Shown: positions 27,801-37,143, counted from the stretch's first letter. The stretch: DNA of 64,000 nucleotides from Cobetia amphilecti (GCF_020217465.1 NZ_CP084115.1:992001-1056000), one strand, 5' to 3'. Notes: generated by a model from the letters alone, not told the origin. Numbers and translations: made by a program.

Positions 27801-28490
27801 ATGGCCCAGACCGATACCGTTACCCGCATCCTCGATACTGCCGAGGTGCTGTTCGCCGAGCGCGGCTTCGCCGAGACCTCACTGCGCAACATCACCAGCA
27901 AGGCCAAGGTCAATCTGGCGGCGGTGAACTACCACTTCGGCTCCAAGAAATCGCTGATCCAGGCGGTCTTCGCACGCTATCTCGATCCGTTCAGTGAGCG
28001 CTTCCACGCGGCACTCGACAGCGTCGAGCAGCAATACGCCGGGCGTCAGGTGCCGCTGGAGGTCCTGCTGGAGGTGATGGCGCGTACCGTGCTGGAGGTG
28101 CCGGCCGAGCGCAACAGCCTGCGTACCTTCATGCGCCTGCTCGGGCTTGCCTATACCCAGGGGCAGGGCCACATGCGGCGCTATATCCGCGAGCATTACG
28201 GCACGGTCTTCAGCCGCTTCGCCGAGCTTCTGAAGCTGGCGACGCCTGATCTGCCGGACAACGAGCGCTTCTGGCGCCTGCACTTCATGCTCGGCAGCGT
28301 GATCTTCACCTTCTCGGGCCTGGATGCGCTGCGCGATATCGAGGAGGCCGAGTACGGCCATCACACCACGGTGCGTGAGCTGATCCAGCACATGCGTCCG
28401 GTGGTGGTCGCGGCGATGGCAGCGCCGCTGCCGGCCTCGCTCGGAGATGGTGAGGCGGTCACCCAGGCGGTCACCCAGGCGGCCAGCTGA
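27801..28490 (+). CDS. psrA: TetR-family regulator PsrA-like
   Basis: A 229-residue TetR regulator: helix-turn-helix in residues 8-55 (RILDTAEVLFAERGF, then AAVNYHFGSKKSLIQAVF), helical ligand domain after. N-terminus and the gene order lexA-psrA-nagZ match P. aeruginosa PsrA, which senses long-chain fatty acids and controls beta-oxidation and rpoS. Its own promoter is flanked by two dyads. The stop overlaps the next gene (TGATG), tying a YkuD enzyme to its transcript. A short duplication (GCGGTCACCCAG twice, near 28456) encodes AVTQAVTQA at the end. Confidence 0.85.
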   Translation: MAQTDTVTRILDTAEVLFAERGFAETSLRNITSKAKVNLAAVNYHFGSKKSLIQAVFARYLDPFSERFHAALDSVEQQYAGRQVPLEVLLEVMARTVLEVPAERNSLRTFMRLLGLAYTQGQGHMRRYIREHYGTVFSRFAELLKLATPDLPDNERFWRLHFMLGSVIFTFSGLDALRDIEEAEYGHHTTVRELIQHMRPVVVAAMAAPLPASLGDGEAVTQAVTQAAS

Positions 28491-29032
28491 TGGCCTGCTG
28501 GGTAGCGGTGGACCTCTCGCGCCAGAGCCTTGAGATACGCAATGACATGCCGAGTGGCAGTCGTGATGCGCCGCCCCCCGCGGCCAGCCCTGACGCGCTG
28601 GTGCACGCCTGCGCGATCTCCAGCGGCCTCAACGGTATCGGCGAGCTCGACGGCAGCGGTTGCACGCCAACCGGCTGGCATGTGATTCGTGCCGCCATCG
28701 GGGCGGGCAATCCGTGTGGCGCCGTCTATCGCGGCCGGCGCTTCACGGGCGAGGTGTTCACGCCCGAGCTTGCCTTAGAGCATCCTGAGCGTGACTGGAT
28801 CCTGACGCGCATTCTGTGGCTCAGCGGCCGCGAGCCCGGCGTCAATCGTGGTCGCAATGCCCGCGGCGAGCGGGTCGATAGCCTGCGTCGCTACATCTAT
28901 TTTCATGGCACGCCCAGCACGGAGCCCATGGGGGGGGCGGCGTCCCACGGCTGCATTCGCTTGCGTGATGACGACCTGCTGCGACTCTTTGCCGAGGCTG
29001 TGCCCGGCACTCCAGTGCTGCTGCATGCCTGA
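28490..29032 (+). CDS. YkuD-domain protein without signal peptide (L,D-carboxypeptidase-like)
   Basis: A 180-residue protein with the YkuD catalytic motif FHGTPSTEPMGG...SHGCIRLRDDD; His153 and Cys155 are the likely catalytic pair. There is no signal peptide or lipobox, so it should be cytoplasmic, unlike cross-linking L,D-transpeptidases. Cytoplasmic YkuD enzymes such as ElsL of Acinetobacter act as L,D-carboxypeptidases in peptidoglycan recycling; nagZ, also a cytoplasmic recycling enzyme, follows. It is coupled to psrA by TGATG. The recycling role is inferred from family and context. Confidence 0.8.
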   Translation: MACWVAVDLSRQSLEIRNDMPSGSRDAPPPAASPDALVHACAISSGLNGIGELDGSGCTPTGWHVIRAAIGAGNPCGAVYRGRRFTGEVFTPELALEHPERDWILTRILWLSGREPGVNRGRNARGERVDSLRRYIYFHGTPSTEPMGGAASHGCIRLRDDDLLRLFAEAVPGTPVLLHA

Positions 29033-29291
29033 AGGCGTTGGTGTCTGAGTCTGATACCCTCCATGAGCTGTCACCGGAACCTACGTGACAGCCCCTTGCC
29101 GGGGCGCAGCTGGCCGCGACTGTTCGATAGGGGTTCAGTCGGCTAGAATTGCGCCTTTCCTCGCGCTGGCAGCCTGATTCATCACGTTTCTTCCAGGCTG
29201 CCGAGCCCCGTAAAAGACATGAAGTCCTGGCGGTCGTGATTCCTCTCTTCACGGGACATCACTGCCGCAGGCCATGGACAGGAAGGATGAC

Positions 29292-30446
29292 ATGACACAG
29301 CCGCTGGGCTCCGTAATGGTCGATGTTGCGGGGCTGACCCTCGCCCGCGACGAACGTGAACTGCTGGCACGCCCTGCCGTCGGGGGCGTCATCCTGTTTG
29401 CGCGCAATTGCGCCTCTCCCGAACAGGTGCTGGAGCTGAGCCGCGAGATTCGCAGCGTCAATCCGCACCTGCTGATCGCCATCGATCAGGAAGGCGGGCG
29501 CGTCCAGCGTCTGCGCGAGGGCGTGACACGCCTGCCGTCGATGCGCAGCCTGGCACAGTGCTGTCTCGGACGTGACTGTGAGGGTTGCGGCGAAGACGCC
29601 CAGGCCGCAGGCCTGGGGCTGGCACGCGATGCCGGCTGGCTGCTGGGCATGGAAATGGCAGCCATCGGCTGTGATATCACCTTTGCGCCGGTACTGGATA
29701 TCGATGTGGCGGGCTCGACCATCATTGGCGATCGCAGCTTCGGCGCCACGCCGGAAGACGTCATCGCGGTGGGCGGCGCCTTCATCGACGGGCTGCAGGA
29801 GGCGGGCATGTCCGCCGTCGGCAAGCACTACCCGGGGCATGGTGGCATCTCGGCAGATACCCATCTGGAGCGCGTGGTCGATCCGCGCCCGTTCCGCGAG
29901 CTGCGCGAGCATGACCTCAAGCCCTTCGCGGCCCTCGCCGAGCGTCTGGGCGGCGTGATGCCGGCGCATGTGATCTATCCGGATTTCGATGCACGTCCTG
30001 CGGGCTTCTCGCCCAGCTGGTTGGGCCTGCTGCGCGAAGAGTTCGGCTTCAAGGGCGCCATCTTCTCCGATGATCTCGGCATGGCGGCGGCCGTCGCGGA
30101 AGGCGGCCCGGCAGAGCGTGCGCGCCTGGCGCTGGACGCCGGCTGCGACATGGCGCTGGTCTGCAATGACCCGGCCGCCGCGCGCGAAGTGCTCGACAGC
30201 CTCGATGACGATGAGCAGCGCCACCGAGGCAAGCGCCAGGCGCGGCTACGCTATGCGCGGGCTCGCCCGACGCTTGATGGTCTGGTGGGGCTGGCACGCT
30301 GGCGGCGCACCCACGCGCGGCTCGAATCGATGGCGGCCAGTCAGGCATCACAGCAGGCTGCCATGCCCTCGGGCACGCTAGGCGCTGCCGAGGCGCCTGA
30401 CGCGTCTGACGCACGGTCGGCCTCTGAGTCCGGTAGCGCGCAATAA
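29292..30446 (+). CDS. nagZ: Beta-N-acetylhexosaminidase NagZ
   Basis: Removes GlcNAc from GlcNAc-1,6-anhydroMurNAc peptides in the cytoplasm during peptidoglycan recycling; in many species this sets AmpC inducer levels. GH3 marks are visible: LIAIDQEGGRVQRL, the KHYPGHGGISADTH loop with its catalytic His, and the nucleophile Asp in AIFSDDLGM. ATG 29292 has GGAAGG before it. At 384 residues it is longer than usual because of an Ala/Ser-rich tail of about 40 residues. A TAGAAT hexamer at 29144-29149 may serve as -10. Confidence 0.95.
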   Translation: MTQPLGSVMVDVAGLTLARDERELLARPAVGGVILFARNCASPEQVLELSREIRSVNPHLLIAIDQEGGRVQRLREGVTRLPSMRSLAQCCLGRDCEGCGEDAQAAGLGLARDAGWLLGMEMAAIGCDITFAPVLDIDVAGSTIIGDRSFGATPEDVIAVGGAFIDGLQEAGMSAVGKHYPGHGGISADTHLERVVDPRPFRELREHDLKPFAALAERLGGVMPAHVIYPDFDARPAGFSPSWLGLLREEFGFKGAIFSDDLGMAAAVAEGGPAERARLALDAGCDMALVCNDPAAAREVLDSLDDDEQRHRGKRQARLRYARARPTLDGLVGLARWRRTHARLESMAASQASQQAAMPSGTLGAAEAPDASDARSASESGSAQ

Positions 30447-30494
30447 TCAGGCACGCGGTGCCTCTTTCGAGTCGAAGACTGGCAAGGAATTCCC

Positions 30495-31841
30495 ATGGCT
30501 GAGCAATCCGCCACCGAGGCTGCTGCCGACAAGCTGGCAGCGCCTGCCGAAGAGATGATCAATCAATGGGTCGAGCCGCTGCGCCACTGGGTCGAGCAGA
30601 CCTTTGGTCTGCCGCTGTGGGGCATCAATCTCGCTCTGCTGCTGCTGGCGGTGCTGTTGCTGCACCTCATCGAGCGAGTGGTGCTCAGCCGCCTGGCGAC
30701 GCATGCCGAGAAGAGTCGCAACCTGTGGGATGACGCCCTGGTGCATGGCCTGCGTCATCCCTTGTCATTCTGGCTCTACAGCATGGGGGTGTTGCTGGCG
30801 CTCGGCATCATCGCCAGCCAGTTCAGCCTCGGCGGGGCCGAAAAGTACCTGGGCACGGCGCGCCAGATCGTGACACTGCTGGCGCTGGCCTGGGCGTTGA
30901 TCCGCATGGTCAAGCGCTTCGAGGCGCTGCGCACCATGCCGCCGCCCGGCACCAACGTCAACGCGATGGATGCCACCACGGCCTCGGCGATCAGCAAGCT
31001 GCTGCGGGCGGTCGTGGTCGTGCTGGTGGGGCTGGCCATCCTGCAGAATCTCGGCGTCTCGTTGTCCGGGGTGCTGGCCTTCGGGGGTGTCGGCGGTATC
31101 GCGGTCGGCTTTGCGGCGCGGGATCTGCTGGCCAACTTCTTCGGCGCCCTGATGATCCATCTCGACCGGCCCTTCAAGGTCGGCGACTGGATCCGCTCAC
31201 CGGACCGCGAGATCGAGGGCACCGTCGAGGATATCGGTTGGCGCCTGACGCGCATCCGCACCTTCGACATGCGGCCCCTCTACGTGCCGAACGCCATCTT
31301 CACCAGCATCTCGGTGGAGAATCCGTCGCGCATGTACAATCGCCGCATCTTCGAGACCGTGGGGCTGCGCTATGAGGATGCCGCCCAGGTCGGCCCCATC
31401 GTTGCCGCGGTACGCGAGATGCTGGAAGGCCATGACGAGATCGATCAGACGCGCACCCAGATCGTCAACTTCACCACCTACGGTGAGCATTCGCTGAACT
31501 TCTTCGTCTATGTCTTCACGCGCACCACCGACTGGGTGAAGTACCACGCGATCAAGCAGGATGTCCTGCTCAAGGTGCACGACATCATCCGTGAGCATGA
31601 TGCCCAGGTGGCGCTGCCGGGCCAGCGTCTGCATTTTGCCGATGTACTGTCCTTCGAAGGACGCCACCATGAACACGACGCCGAGGCTGAGAATGCCGCG
31701 GCGTCATCAGACGCGCAGACGCGCGGGTCCCGCCGCCGTTCTGATTCAACCGCCGCTGCTACATCCTCCTCTGCGCCCGTCCGGCGTGGAGATGAGGCCA
31801 GTGACACCCAGGAAACTCCCGATGCTGACTCCGACGCCTGA
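30495..31841 (+). CDS. MscS-family mechanosensitive channel
   Basis: A 448-residue inner-membrane protein. Hydrophobic segments lie near residues 42-60, 92-112, 120-137 and 170-215; the last holds the pore helix with Gly/Ala packing (VLAFGGVGGIAVGFAARDLLANF), followed by the MscS beta domain (RPFKVGDWIRSPDREIEGTVEDIGWRLT split by loops) and a cytoplasmic vestibule. The tail is Ala/Ser/Asp-rich. Relieves turgor on osmotic downshift, useful in a halophile. The last 20 bases overlap the hpt start. Confidence 0.92.
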   Translation: MAEQSATEAAADKLAAPAEEMINQWVEPLRHWVEQTFGLPLWGINLALLLLAVLLLHLIERVVLSRLATHAEKSRNLWDDALVHGLRHPLSFWLYSMGVLLALGIIASQFSLGGAEKYLGTARQIVTLLALAWALIRMVKRFEALRTMPPPGTNVNAMDATTASAISKLLRAVVVVLVGLAILQNLGVSLSGVLAFGGVGGIAVGFAARDLLANFFGALMIHLDRPFKVGDWIRSPDREIEGTVEDIGWRLTRIRTFDMRPLYVPNAIFTSISVENPSRMYNRRIFETVGLRYEDAAQVGPIVAAVREMLEGHDEIDQTRTQIVNFTTYGEHSLNFFVYVFTRTTDWVKYHAIKQDVLLKVHDIIREHDAQVALPGQRLHFADVLSFEGRHHEHDAEAENAAASSDAQTRGSRRRSDSTAAATSSSAPVRRGDEASDTQETPDADSDA

Positions 31842-32403
31842 GACCCTCACCGCCCTGCATGACGAAATGCGTGAGGTGATGGACAATGCCGATTGCCTGA
31901 TCCCGCAAGCTGACCTTGAAGTGGCACTCGACCGCATGGCCATTGAGCTGACGGAACGCCTCGGCGATCGCATGCCGATCTTCTATTGCGTGATGAACGG
32001 CGGCCTGATCACCGCCGGCCAGTTGTTGACCCGCCTCGACTTCCCGCTGGAAGTCGATTATCTGCACGCCACTCGCTACCGTGGCGCGATGCGCGGCGGC
32101 GAGCTGTTCTGGCGCGTCAACCCGGAGCTGCCGATGGCCGGGCGCGACGTGGTGATCGTCGATGACATCCTCGATGAGGGTGGCACCCTGGCCGCGATCC
32201 TCGAGTACTGCCGTGAAGCCGGCGCGCGCAGCGTGTCCAGCTGTGTGCTGGTCGACAAGAAGCATGACCGCAAGGCCTACCCGGGCTTCAAGGCCGATTT
32301 CTGTGGTCTCGACGTCGAAGACCGCTTCCTGTTCGGCTTCGGCATGGACTACAAGGGCTACTGGCGTAACGCGCCGGGCATCTACGCGCCCAAGGGTCTG
32401 TAA
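31822..32403 (+). CDS. hpt: Hypoxanthine-guanine phosphoribosyltransferase
   Basis: Joins hypoxanthine or guanine to PRPP, giving IMP or GMP. The 193-residue product has the PRPP-binding loop VVIVDDILDEGGTL, an N-terminal VMNGGLITAGQLL and the DFCGLDVEDRFLFGFGMDY hood segment. ATG 31822 follows AGGAAA and gives the family N-terminus while overlapping the channel gene by 20 bases. The next gene, mtnP, releases hypoxanthine, so the two form a salvage pair. Confidence 0.92.
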   Translation: MLTPTPETLTALHDEMREVMDNADCLIPQADLEVALDRMAIELTERLGDRMPIFYCVMNGGLITAGQLLTRLDFPLEVDYLHATRYRGAMRGGELFWRVNPELPMAGRDVVIVDDILDEGGTLAAILEYCREAGARSVSSCVLVDKKHDRKAYPGFKADFCGLDVEDRFLFGFGMDYKGYWRNAPGIYAPKGL

Positions 32404-32436
32404 CCCAAGGGCTTTAACCCAAGGGCTTTAACCCAA
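32402..32436 (+). repeat. Tandem 14-bp repeat after hpt
   Basis: AACCCAAGGGCTTT occurs twice in direct succession and then AACCCAAG, starting at the hpt stop codon. Cause and role unknown; it may reflect replication slippage. Confidence 0.85.
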
Positions 32437-32509
32437 GTGTCTGTGACATGAGCCGCCGGATGGCAGTCTCCATCGCGTGCGATAGCCATCGTCAACGCTG
32501 GCATTCGTT

Positions 32510-32542
32510 CACCACCCGCCCGGGCAACCGCGGCGGGTGGTG
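32510..32542 (+). terminator. Probable terminator after hpt
   Basis: CACCACCCGCC (32510-32520) pairs with GGCGGGTGGTG (32532-32542); TCGTTTTC follows. Confidence 0.65.
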
Positions 32543-32687
32543 TCGTTTTCGGGGCCTTTTCTGTTCTCCTGGCGCAGAGCGTGACGATTGTGCTTGTCGT
32601 GGTCGGTTGGCTCGGAGTAGCGTTCGCTGAGGATCGGAGTGTCCGGTCCCGAGAGATTCCTGCACATGGGTGGCAAGGAGGCGGGCG

Positions 32688-33425
32688 ATGCTGGCGGTGA
32701 TCGGTGGGACGGGGTTCGGCAGTTGGGCAGGCATGGAAGTGCTCAAGCGCGGCGGGCAGGAAACGCCCCTGGGGGCGGCCTCCTGTGGTGTCGTGGAGGG
32801 GCGCTTTAATGGGCAGTCGCTGCTGTTTCTGGCCCGTCATGGTCAACCGCATAAGGTGCCGCCGCATCGCATCAACTATCGCGCCAATCTGTGGGCGCTC
32901 AAGCAGGCGGGCGCGACCCATGTGGTGGGAGTCAACTGCGTGTCCGGCATCGACCCGACGCTGGCCCCGGGCACGCTGGTGGTGCCGGACCAGTTGATCG
33001 ATTACACCACCGGTCGCGAGGGTTCGTTCTTCGATGGGCGTTTCAAGCCGTTCCAGCATGTGTCGTTCGCCTGGCCATATCATCGGGTCTGGCGTGAGGA
33101 GCTGCATGCGGCGGCCGCCGAGGCGGGGTTGCCCCTCACGGCCGGCGGGGTGCTGGGCGTGGTGCAGGGGCCGCGGCTGGAGACGGCCGCCGAGATCCGC
33201 CTGATGGCGCGCGATGGCAATACGCTGGTCGGCATGACGGGCATGCCCGAGGCCGTGCTGGCGCGCGAGCTCGAGATGGAATACGCCAGCCTGTGTCTGG
33301 TGATCAGCCATGCCGCGGGCGTCGGCGAAGAGGAGCCGACCCGCGCAGGCACGGAATCCGTGATCGAGGCCGGCATGCCCAGGGTGCAGCGCTTGCTGGC
33401 GGCGCTGTTGGCGCGCCGTGCCTGA
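32688..33425 (+). CDS. mtnP: S-methyl-5'-thioinosine phosphorylase
   Basis: Phosphorolysis of methylthioinosine to hypoxanthine and methylthioribose-1-phosphate, from the polyamine by-product methylthioadenosine. The 245-residue product is in the MTAP/PNP family: AVIGGTGFGSW (phosphate site), FLARHGQPHKVPPHRINYRA, GVVQGPRLETAAEIR and GMTGMPEAVLARELEMEYA. Assignment to thioinosine rather than adenosine rests on synteny with the P. aeruginosa enzyme and the hpt neighbour. AAGGAGG lies six bases before ATG 32688. Confidence 0.85.
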   Translation: MLAVIGGTGFGSWAGMEVLKRGGQETPLGAASCGVVEGRFNGQSLLFLARHGQPHKVPPHRINYRANLWALKQAGATHVVGVNCVSGIDPTLAPGTLVVPDQLIDYTTGREGSFFDGRFKPFQHVSFAWPYHRVWREELHAAAAEAGLPLTAGGVLGVVQGPRLETAAEIRLMARDGNTLVGMTGMPEAVLARELEMEYASLCLVISHAAGVGEEEPTRAGTESVIEAGMPRVQRLLAALLARRA

Positions 33426-33453
33426 GCTGCCTGGCCTCAGGAGGAGAGTGGGG

Positions 33454-33485
33454 GTAGGCGGTGGTGTAGGTAGGCGGTGGTGTAG
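33454..33485 (+). repeat. Two 16-bp tandem repeats after mtnP
   Basis: GTAGGCGGTGGTGTAG is repeated exactly at 33454-33469 and 33470-33485 in the non-coding gap before the mtnP/mfd terminator. Confidence 0.85.
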
Positions 33486-33516
33486 GGAGGGCGTGTAGAG
33501 GGTATGCCCGCACGAA

Positions 33517-33549
33517 AAAACGGCCTGCATCCGCGATGCAGGCCGTTTT
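33517..33549. terminator. Bidirectional terminator between mtnP and mfd
   Basis: AAAACGGCCTGCAT (33517-33530) pairs with ATGCAGGCCGTTTT (33536-33549), followed by ATTTTTCG on plus and by a further A run on the other side. Confidence 0.9.
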
Positions 33550-33615
33550 ATTTTTCGTTCACGCTCAAGTTCATGCCCAAGTTCGATCCCCAGGCGCCTG
33601 GCAGCGCAGGGCGCG

Positions 33616-36600
33616 TCAGGCCGCCTTGGTCTTGGCGTTGAGCAGGTCCAGCAGGGTCTCGCAGAAGCTGAAGCGCGCCTCGGCGTCATCCATGTCGGTG
33701 GCGAAGCGCAGCGTGTCGGCGCCTTCCAGCTTGTAGACATCCGACTGGCGCTGGATCAGGTTGACCAGCGTCAGCGGATCGACTGGCGTCTGGGCGCCGA
33801 AGATGATGCGACCACGTCCGGCGCCGGCCTCCAGCTTGATGATGCCCAATGCCTGGGCGCGCTGGCGCAGCTGGGTCTGGCGGAACAGCGTCTTGACCGG
33901 TTCCGGCAGCAGGCCGAAGCGGTCGATCATCTCGACCTGCAGTTCGCGCAGGTCGCTTGCGTTCTCGGCGTTGCTGATGCGCTTGTACATCATCAGGCGT
34001 TGCTGGACGTCGTGCAGATAATCGGCCGGAATCAGTGCCGGCAGATTCAGGCTGACCTCGACGCCTTCATCCAGCGGCGACTCGATATTGGGCGTCTTGC
34101 CCGCCTTGATGGCCTTCACGGCGCGATCGAGCATCTCCATGTACAGCGAGTAGCCGATGGTTTCCATCTGGCCGGACTGCTCGTCACCCAACAGCTCACC
34201 CGCGCCGCGGATCTCCATGTCATGGGAGGCCAGCGTGAAGCCGGCACCGAGGTCCTGGGATTCGCTGATCGCCTCCAGACGCTTGACCGCATCGCGGGTC
34301 ATCGCCTTGGGGTGCGGGGTCAGCAGGTAGGCGTAGGCCTGGTGATGCGAGCGCCCGACGCGGCCACGCAGCTGGTGCAGCTGGGCCAGGCCGAACTTGT
34401 CGGCGCGCTCGATGATGATGGTGTTGGCGCTCGGGATGTCGATGCCGGTCTCGATGATGGTCGAGCACACCAGCACGTTGAAGCGCTTGTGATAGAAGTC
34501 CGACATGCGCCGCTCCAGGCTGCGTTCCGGCAGCTGGCCGTGGGCGACGCCGACATTGGCCTCCGGCACCAGCTCCGCGATGCGCGCGGCGCTCTCCTCG
34601 ATGGTCTTGACCTCATTGTGCAGCACGTAGACCTGCCCGCCGCGCAGCAGCTCGCGCAGGATGGCTTCCTTGACCACGCCGTCGTTGCGCTGCTGGACGA
34701 AGGTCTTCACCGACAGGCGGCGCGCCGGCGGCGTGGCGATGATGGACAGGTCGCGGATGCCGCTCATCGCCATGTTCAGCGTGCGCGGAATCGGCGTGGC
34801 GGTCAGGGTCAGGATGTCGACCTCGGCGCGCAGGCTCTTGAGACGCTCCTTCTGGGAGACGCCGAAGCGGTGCTCCTCATCGATGATCAGCAGCCCCATG
34901 TTGGGCAGCTCCAGCGATTTGGAGAGCAGCTTGTGAGTGCCGATCACGATATCGGCCTGGCCGTTCCTGATGCGCTCGAGCGAGGCTTCCTGGCCCTTGC
35001 CGCTGGTGAAGCGCGACAGCAGGGCGATCTCCACCGCGGTGTCGGCGAAGCGATCGCGGAAGTTGTCGTAGTGCTGCTGGGCGAGCAGGGTGGTGGGCAC
35101 CAGCACCACCACCTGACGGCCGGAGTTGACGGCGAGGAAGGCGGCGCGCATCGCGACTTCCGTCTTGCCGAAGCCGACATCGCCACATACCACGCGGTCC
35201 ATCGGCTGGGGCGCGCACATGTCCTGGATCACCGCGCCGATGGTCTGCGCCTGGTCCGGGGTTTCCTCGAAGGGGAAACTGGCCGCGAAGCGTGCGTAGT
35301 CCTCGGCGGGGAAGTCACAGGCATGGCCGACACGCGCCTCGCGGCGTGCATAGACATCCAGCAGCTCGGCGGCGGTATCGCGGATCTTCTCGGCCGCCTT
35401 GCGCTTGGCCTTCTCCCATTGCTCGGAGCCCAGCTTGTGCAGCGGCGCCAGCTCGTCACTGGCCCCGGAATAGCGCGAGATCAGATGCAGGCTGTCCACC
35501 GGCACGTAGAGCTTGGCGCCATCGGCGTATTCGAGCGCGAGGAACTCGGCCTCCTGGCCACCGGCGTTGATGGTCTCCAGCCCCAGATAGCGGCCGACGC
35601 CGTGGGTGTGGTGCACCACCGGCGCACCTTCACGCAGCTCCGAGAGGTGACGCACGGCCAGCTCGTTGTCATCGGTGGCGCGCGCCTGGCGGCGGCTCTG
35701 ACGTACCACTTCGCCGTAGAGCTCGGTCTCGGTGATGACCACCAGCCCCTTGTGGCTGTCGCTGTCATCGCTGGACAGGGCATCTTCTGCCTGCGCGCTG
35801 GCCACCCAGGTGCCATGCGTCAGGCCACCGACGGTCAGGCCGGCGGCGGCTGGGCTATCCACGAAGTGTTCGAAGCTTGCGAAGTCATCCAGACTACGCA
35901 GCCCGAAGCCGCGCAGCAGCGGGGTGAGCTGCTCCTCGACGACTTCGCGGCGGCCCTGGGTCTCGGCGACGAACAGCACGCGCTGGGCATGCTCGCCGTT
36001 CAGGCGCTGCTTGAGGAAGCTGGCCAGGGCCTGGGTCGGGTCGGCGCTGCGTGCATCGATGGCCAGGCTCGGCAGGGGCTGGTGGCCGAATTCGATGGCG
36101 TGGGCATTGGGCTCACGTACCAGCTCGATGCGCTCGTGCTGCTTGATCAGGCCCAGCAGCTCATTGACCGGCACGAAGGCGCGGTGTGGTGGCAGCAGCG
36201 GGCGTGTCGGGTCGACGCCCAGATTGGCGTAGCGGGTGGTGATGGCGTCCCAGTGGCTCTCGGCCGCTTCGCGCACGCCGGGCAGCATGGCGATGCGCAG
36301 CTCGTCGCCCATGTGGTCGAACAGCGTCGCGGTCTCGTCGAAGAACAGCGGCAGATACTGCTCGAGCCCCGGCGAGGGAATGCCCTTGATGGCGTCGTTG
36401 TAGAGAATGCACTGGCGCGGGTCGACGTCGAACAGCGTCTCGAAGCCCTCGCGGAAGCAGGCGATGGCGCCGCGCGTCAGCGGGTATTCATGCGCGGGCA
36501 GAATCTCGATCGCCTCGACCTTGTCGCCACTGCGCTGGGTGTCAGGGTCGAAGGCACGCAGGGTGTCGATCTCATCATCGAACAGGTCGATGCGCAGCGG

Positions 36601-37143
36601 CTGCTCGCTGCCCATGGGGAACAGGTCGATCAACGCGCCGCGCAGCGCGTATTCGCCCGGCTCGTAGACCGTCTCCACTGCGCGGTAACCGGCGCGCGAC
36701 AGGCGTGAGCGGAAGTCCTCGCGATTGAGGATGTCGCCCTTGGCGAGACTGAAGACCTGGCCTGCGATGTAATCCACCGGCGCGAGGCGCTGCATCAGGG
36801 TGTTGACCGGCACCGGCACGATGGCGCGGCGGCTGGTCTGCAGGGTGCGCAGGGTGCGCAGACGCTCCGAGACGATGTCCTGGTGCGGCGAGAAGCTGTC
36901 GTAGGGCAGCGTTTCCCAATCGGGGAAGGGCAGCAGGCGCTCGGGGTGGCGCGTATAGAAGCGCAGGTCGGCTTCCAGGCGCTGGGCGCTGGCGGTGTCC
37001 GGGGTGATGACCATCAGCGGCGCTTCATCGGCATCGGCCAGTCGCGCCAGCGCCAGCGCCGCGGCGCTGGGGTCATTGAGCATCCAGAAGGTGGTTTCGC
37101 GGCGCGAGCGCGGCAACGGGGGCGTCAGCGGAGTCTCGAACAT
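33616..37143 (-). CDS. mfd: Transcription-repair coupling factor Mfd
   Basis: Removes RNA polymerase stalled at DNA lesions and recruits UvrA. The 1175-residue protein has a UvrB-like N-terminal module (FPDWETLPYDSFSPHQD), the RNA-polymerase-interaction domain (VHHTHGVGRYLGL), a RecG-like helicase with Walker A VCGDVGFGKTEVA, DEEHRFG box and the QLRGRVGRS motif, and a C-terminal TRCF domain. ATG 37143 is taken as start, giving MFETPLTPP; ATG 37179 would add 12 residues. It converges with mtnP. Confidence 0.95.
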   Translation of the reverse strand: MFETPLTPPLPRSRRETTFWMLNDPSAAALALARLADADEAPLMVITPDTASAQRLEADLRFYTRHPERLLPFPDWETLPYDSFSPHQDIVSERLRTLRTLQTSRRAIVPVPVNTLMQRLAPVDYIAGQVFSLAKGDILNREDFRSRLSRAGYRAVETVYEPGEYALRGALIDLFPMGSEQPLRIDLFDDEIDTLRAFDPDTQRSGDKVEAIEILPAHEYPLTRGAIACFREGFETLFDVDPRQCILYNDAIKGIPSPGLEQYLPLFFDETATLFDHMGDELRIAMLPGVREAAESHWDAITTRYANLGVDPTRPLLPPHRAFVPVNELLGLIKQHERIELVREPNAHAIEFGHQPLPSLAIDARSADPTQALASFLKQRLNGEHAQRVLFVAETQGRREVVEEQLTPLLRGFGLRSLDDFASFEHFVDSPAAAGLTVGGLTHGTWVASAQAEDALSSDDSDSHKGLVVITETELYGEVVRQSRRQARATDDNELAVRHLSELREGAPVVHHTHGVGRYLGLETINAGGQEAEFLALEYADGAKLYVPVDSLHLISRYSGASDELAPLHKLGSEQWEKAKRKAAEKIRDTAAELLDVYARREARVGHACDFPAEDYARFAASFPFEETPDQAQTIGAVIQDMCAPQPMDRVVCGDVGFGKTEVAMRAAFLAVNSGRQVVVLVPTTLLAQQHYDNFRDRFADTAVEIALLSRFTSGKGQEASLERIRNGQADIVIGTHKLLSKSLELPNMGLLIIDEEHRFGVSQKERLKSLRAEVDILTLTATPIPRTLNMAMSGIRDLSIIATPPARRLSVKTFVQQRNDGVVKEAILRELLRGGQVYVLHNEVKTIEESAARIAELVPEANVGVAHGQLPERSLERRMSDFYHKRFNVLVCSTIIETGIDIPSANTIIIERADKFGLAQLHQLRGRVGRSHHQAYAYLLTPHPKAMTRDAVKRLEAISESQDLGAGFTLASHDMEIRGAGELLGDEQSGQMETIGYSLYMEMLDRAVKAIKAGKTPNIESPLDEGVEVSLNLPALIPADYLHDVQQRLMMYKRISNAENASDLRELQVEMIDRFGLLPEPVKTLFRQTQLRQRAQALGIIKLEAGAGRGRIIFGAQTPVDPLTLVNLIQRQSDVYKLEGADTLRFATDMDDAEARFSFCETLLDLLNAKTKAA

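Noticed and set aside
27308-27997. Short plus-strand frames between lexA and psrA
   Set aside because: They cross the LexA box, the psrA promoter and the psrA start; no homology.
34000-36708. Plus-strand frame of 902 codons opposite mfd
   Set aside because: Antisense shadow of mfd; composition is His/Gln/Leu-rich and unlike the real proteins here.
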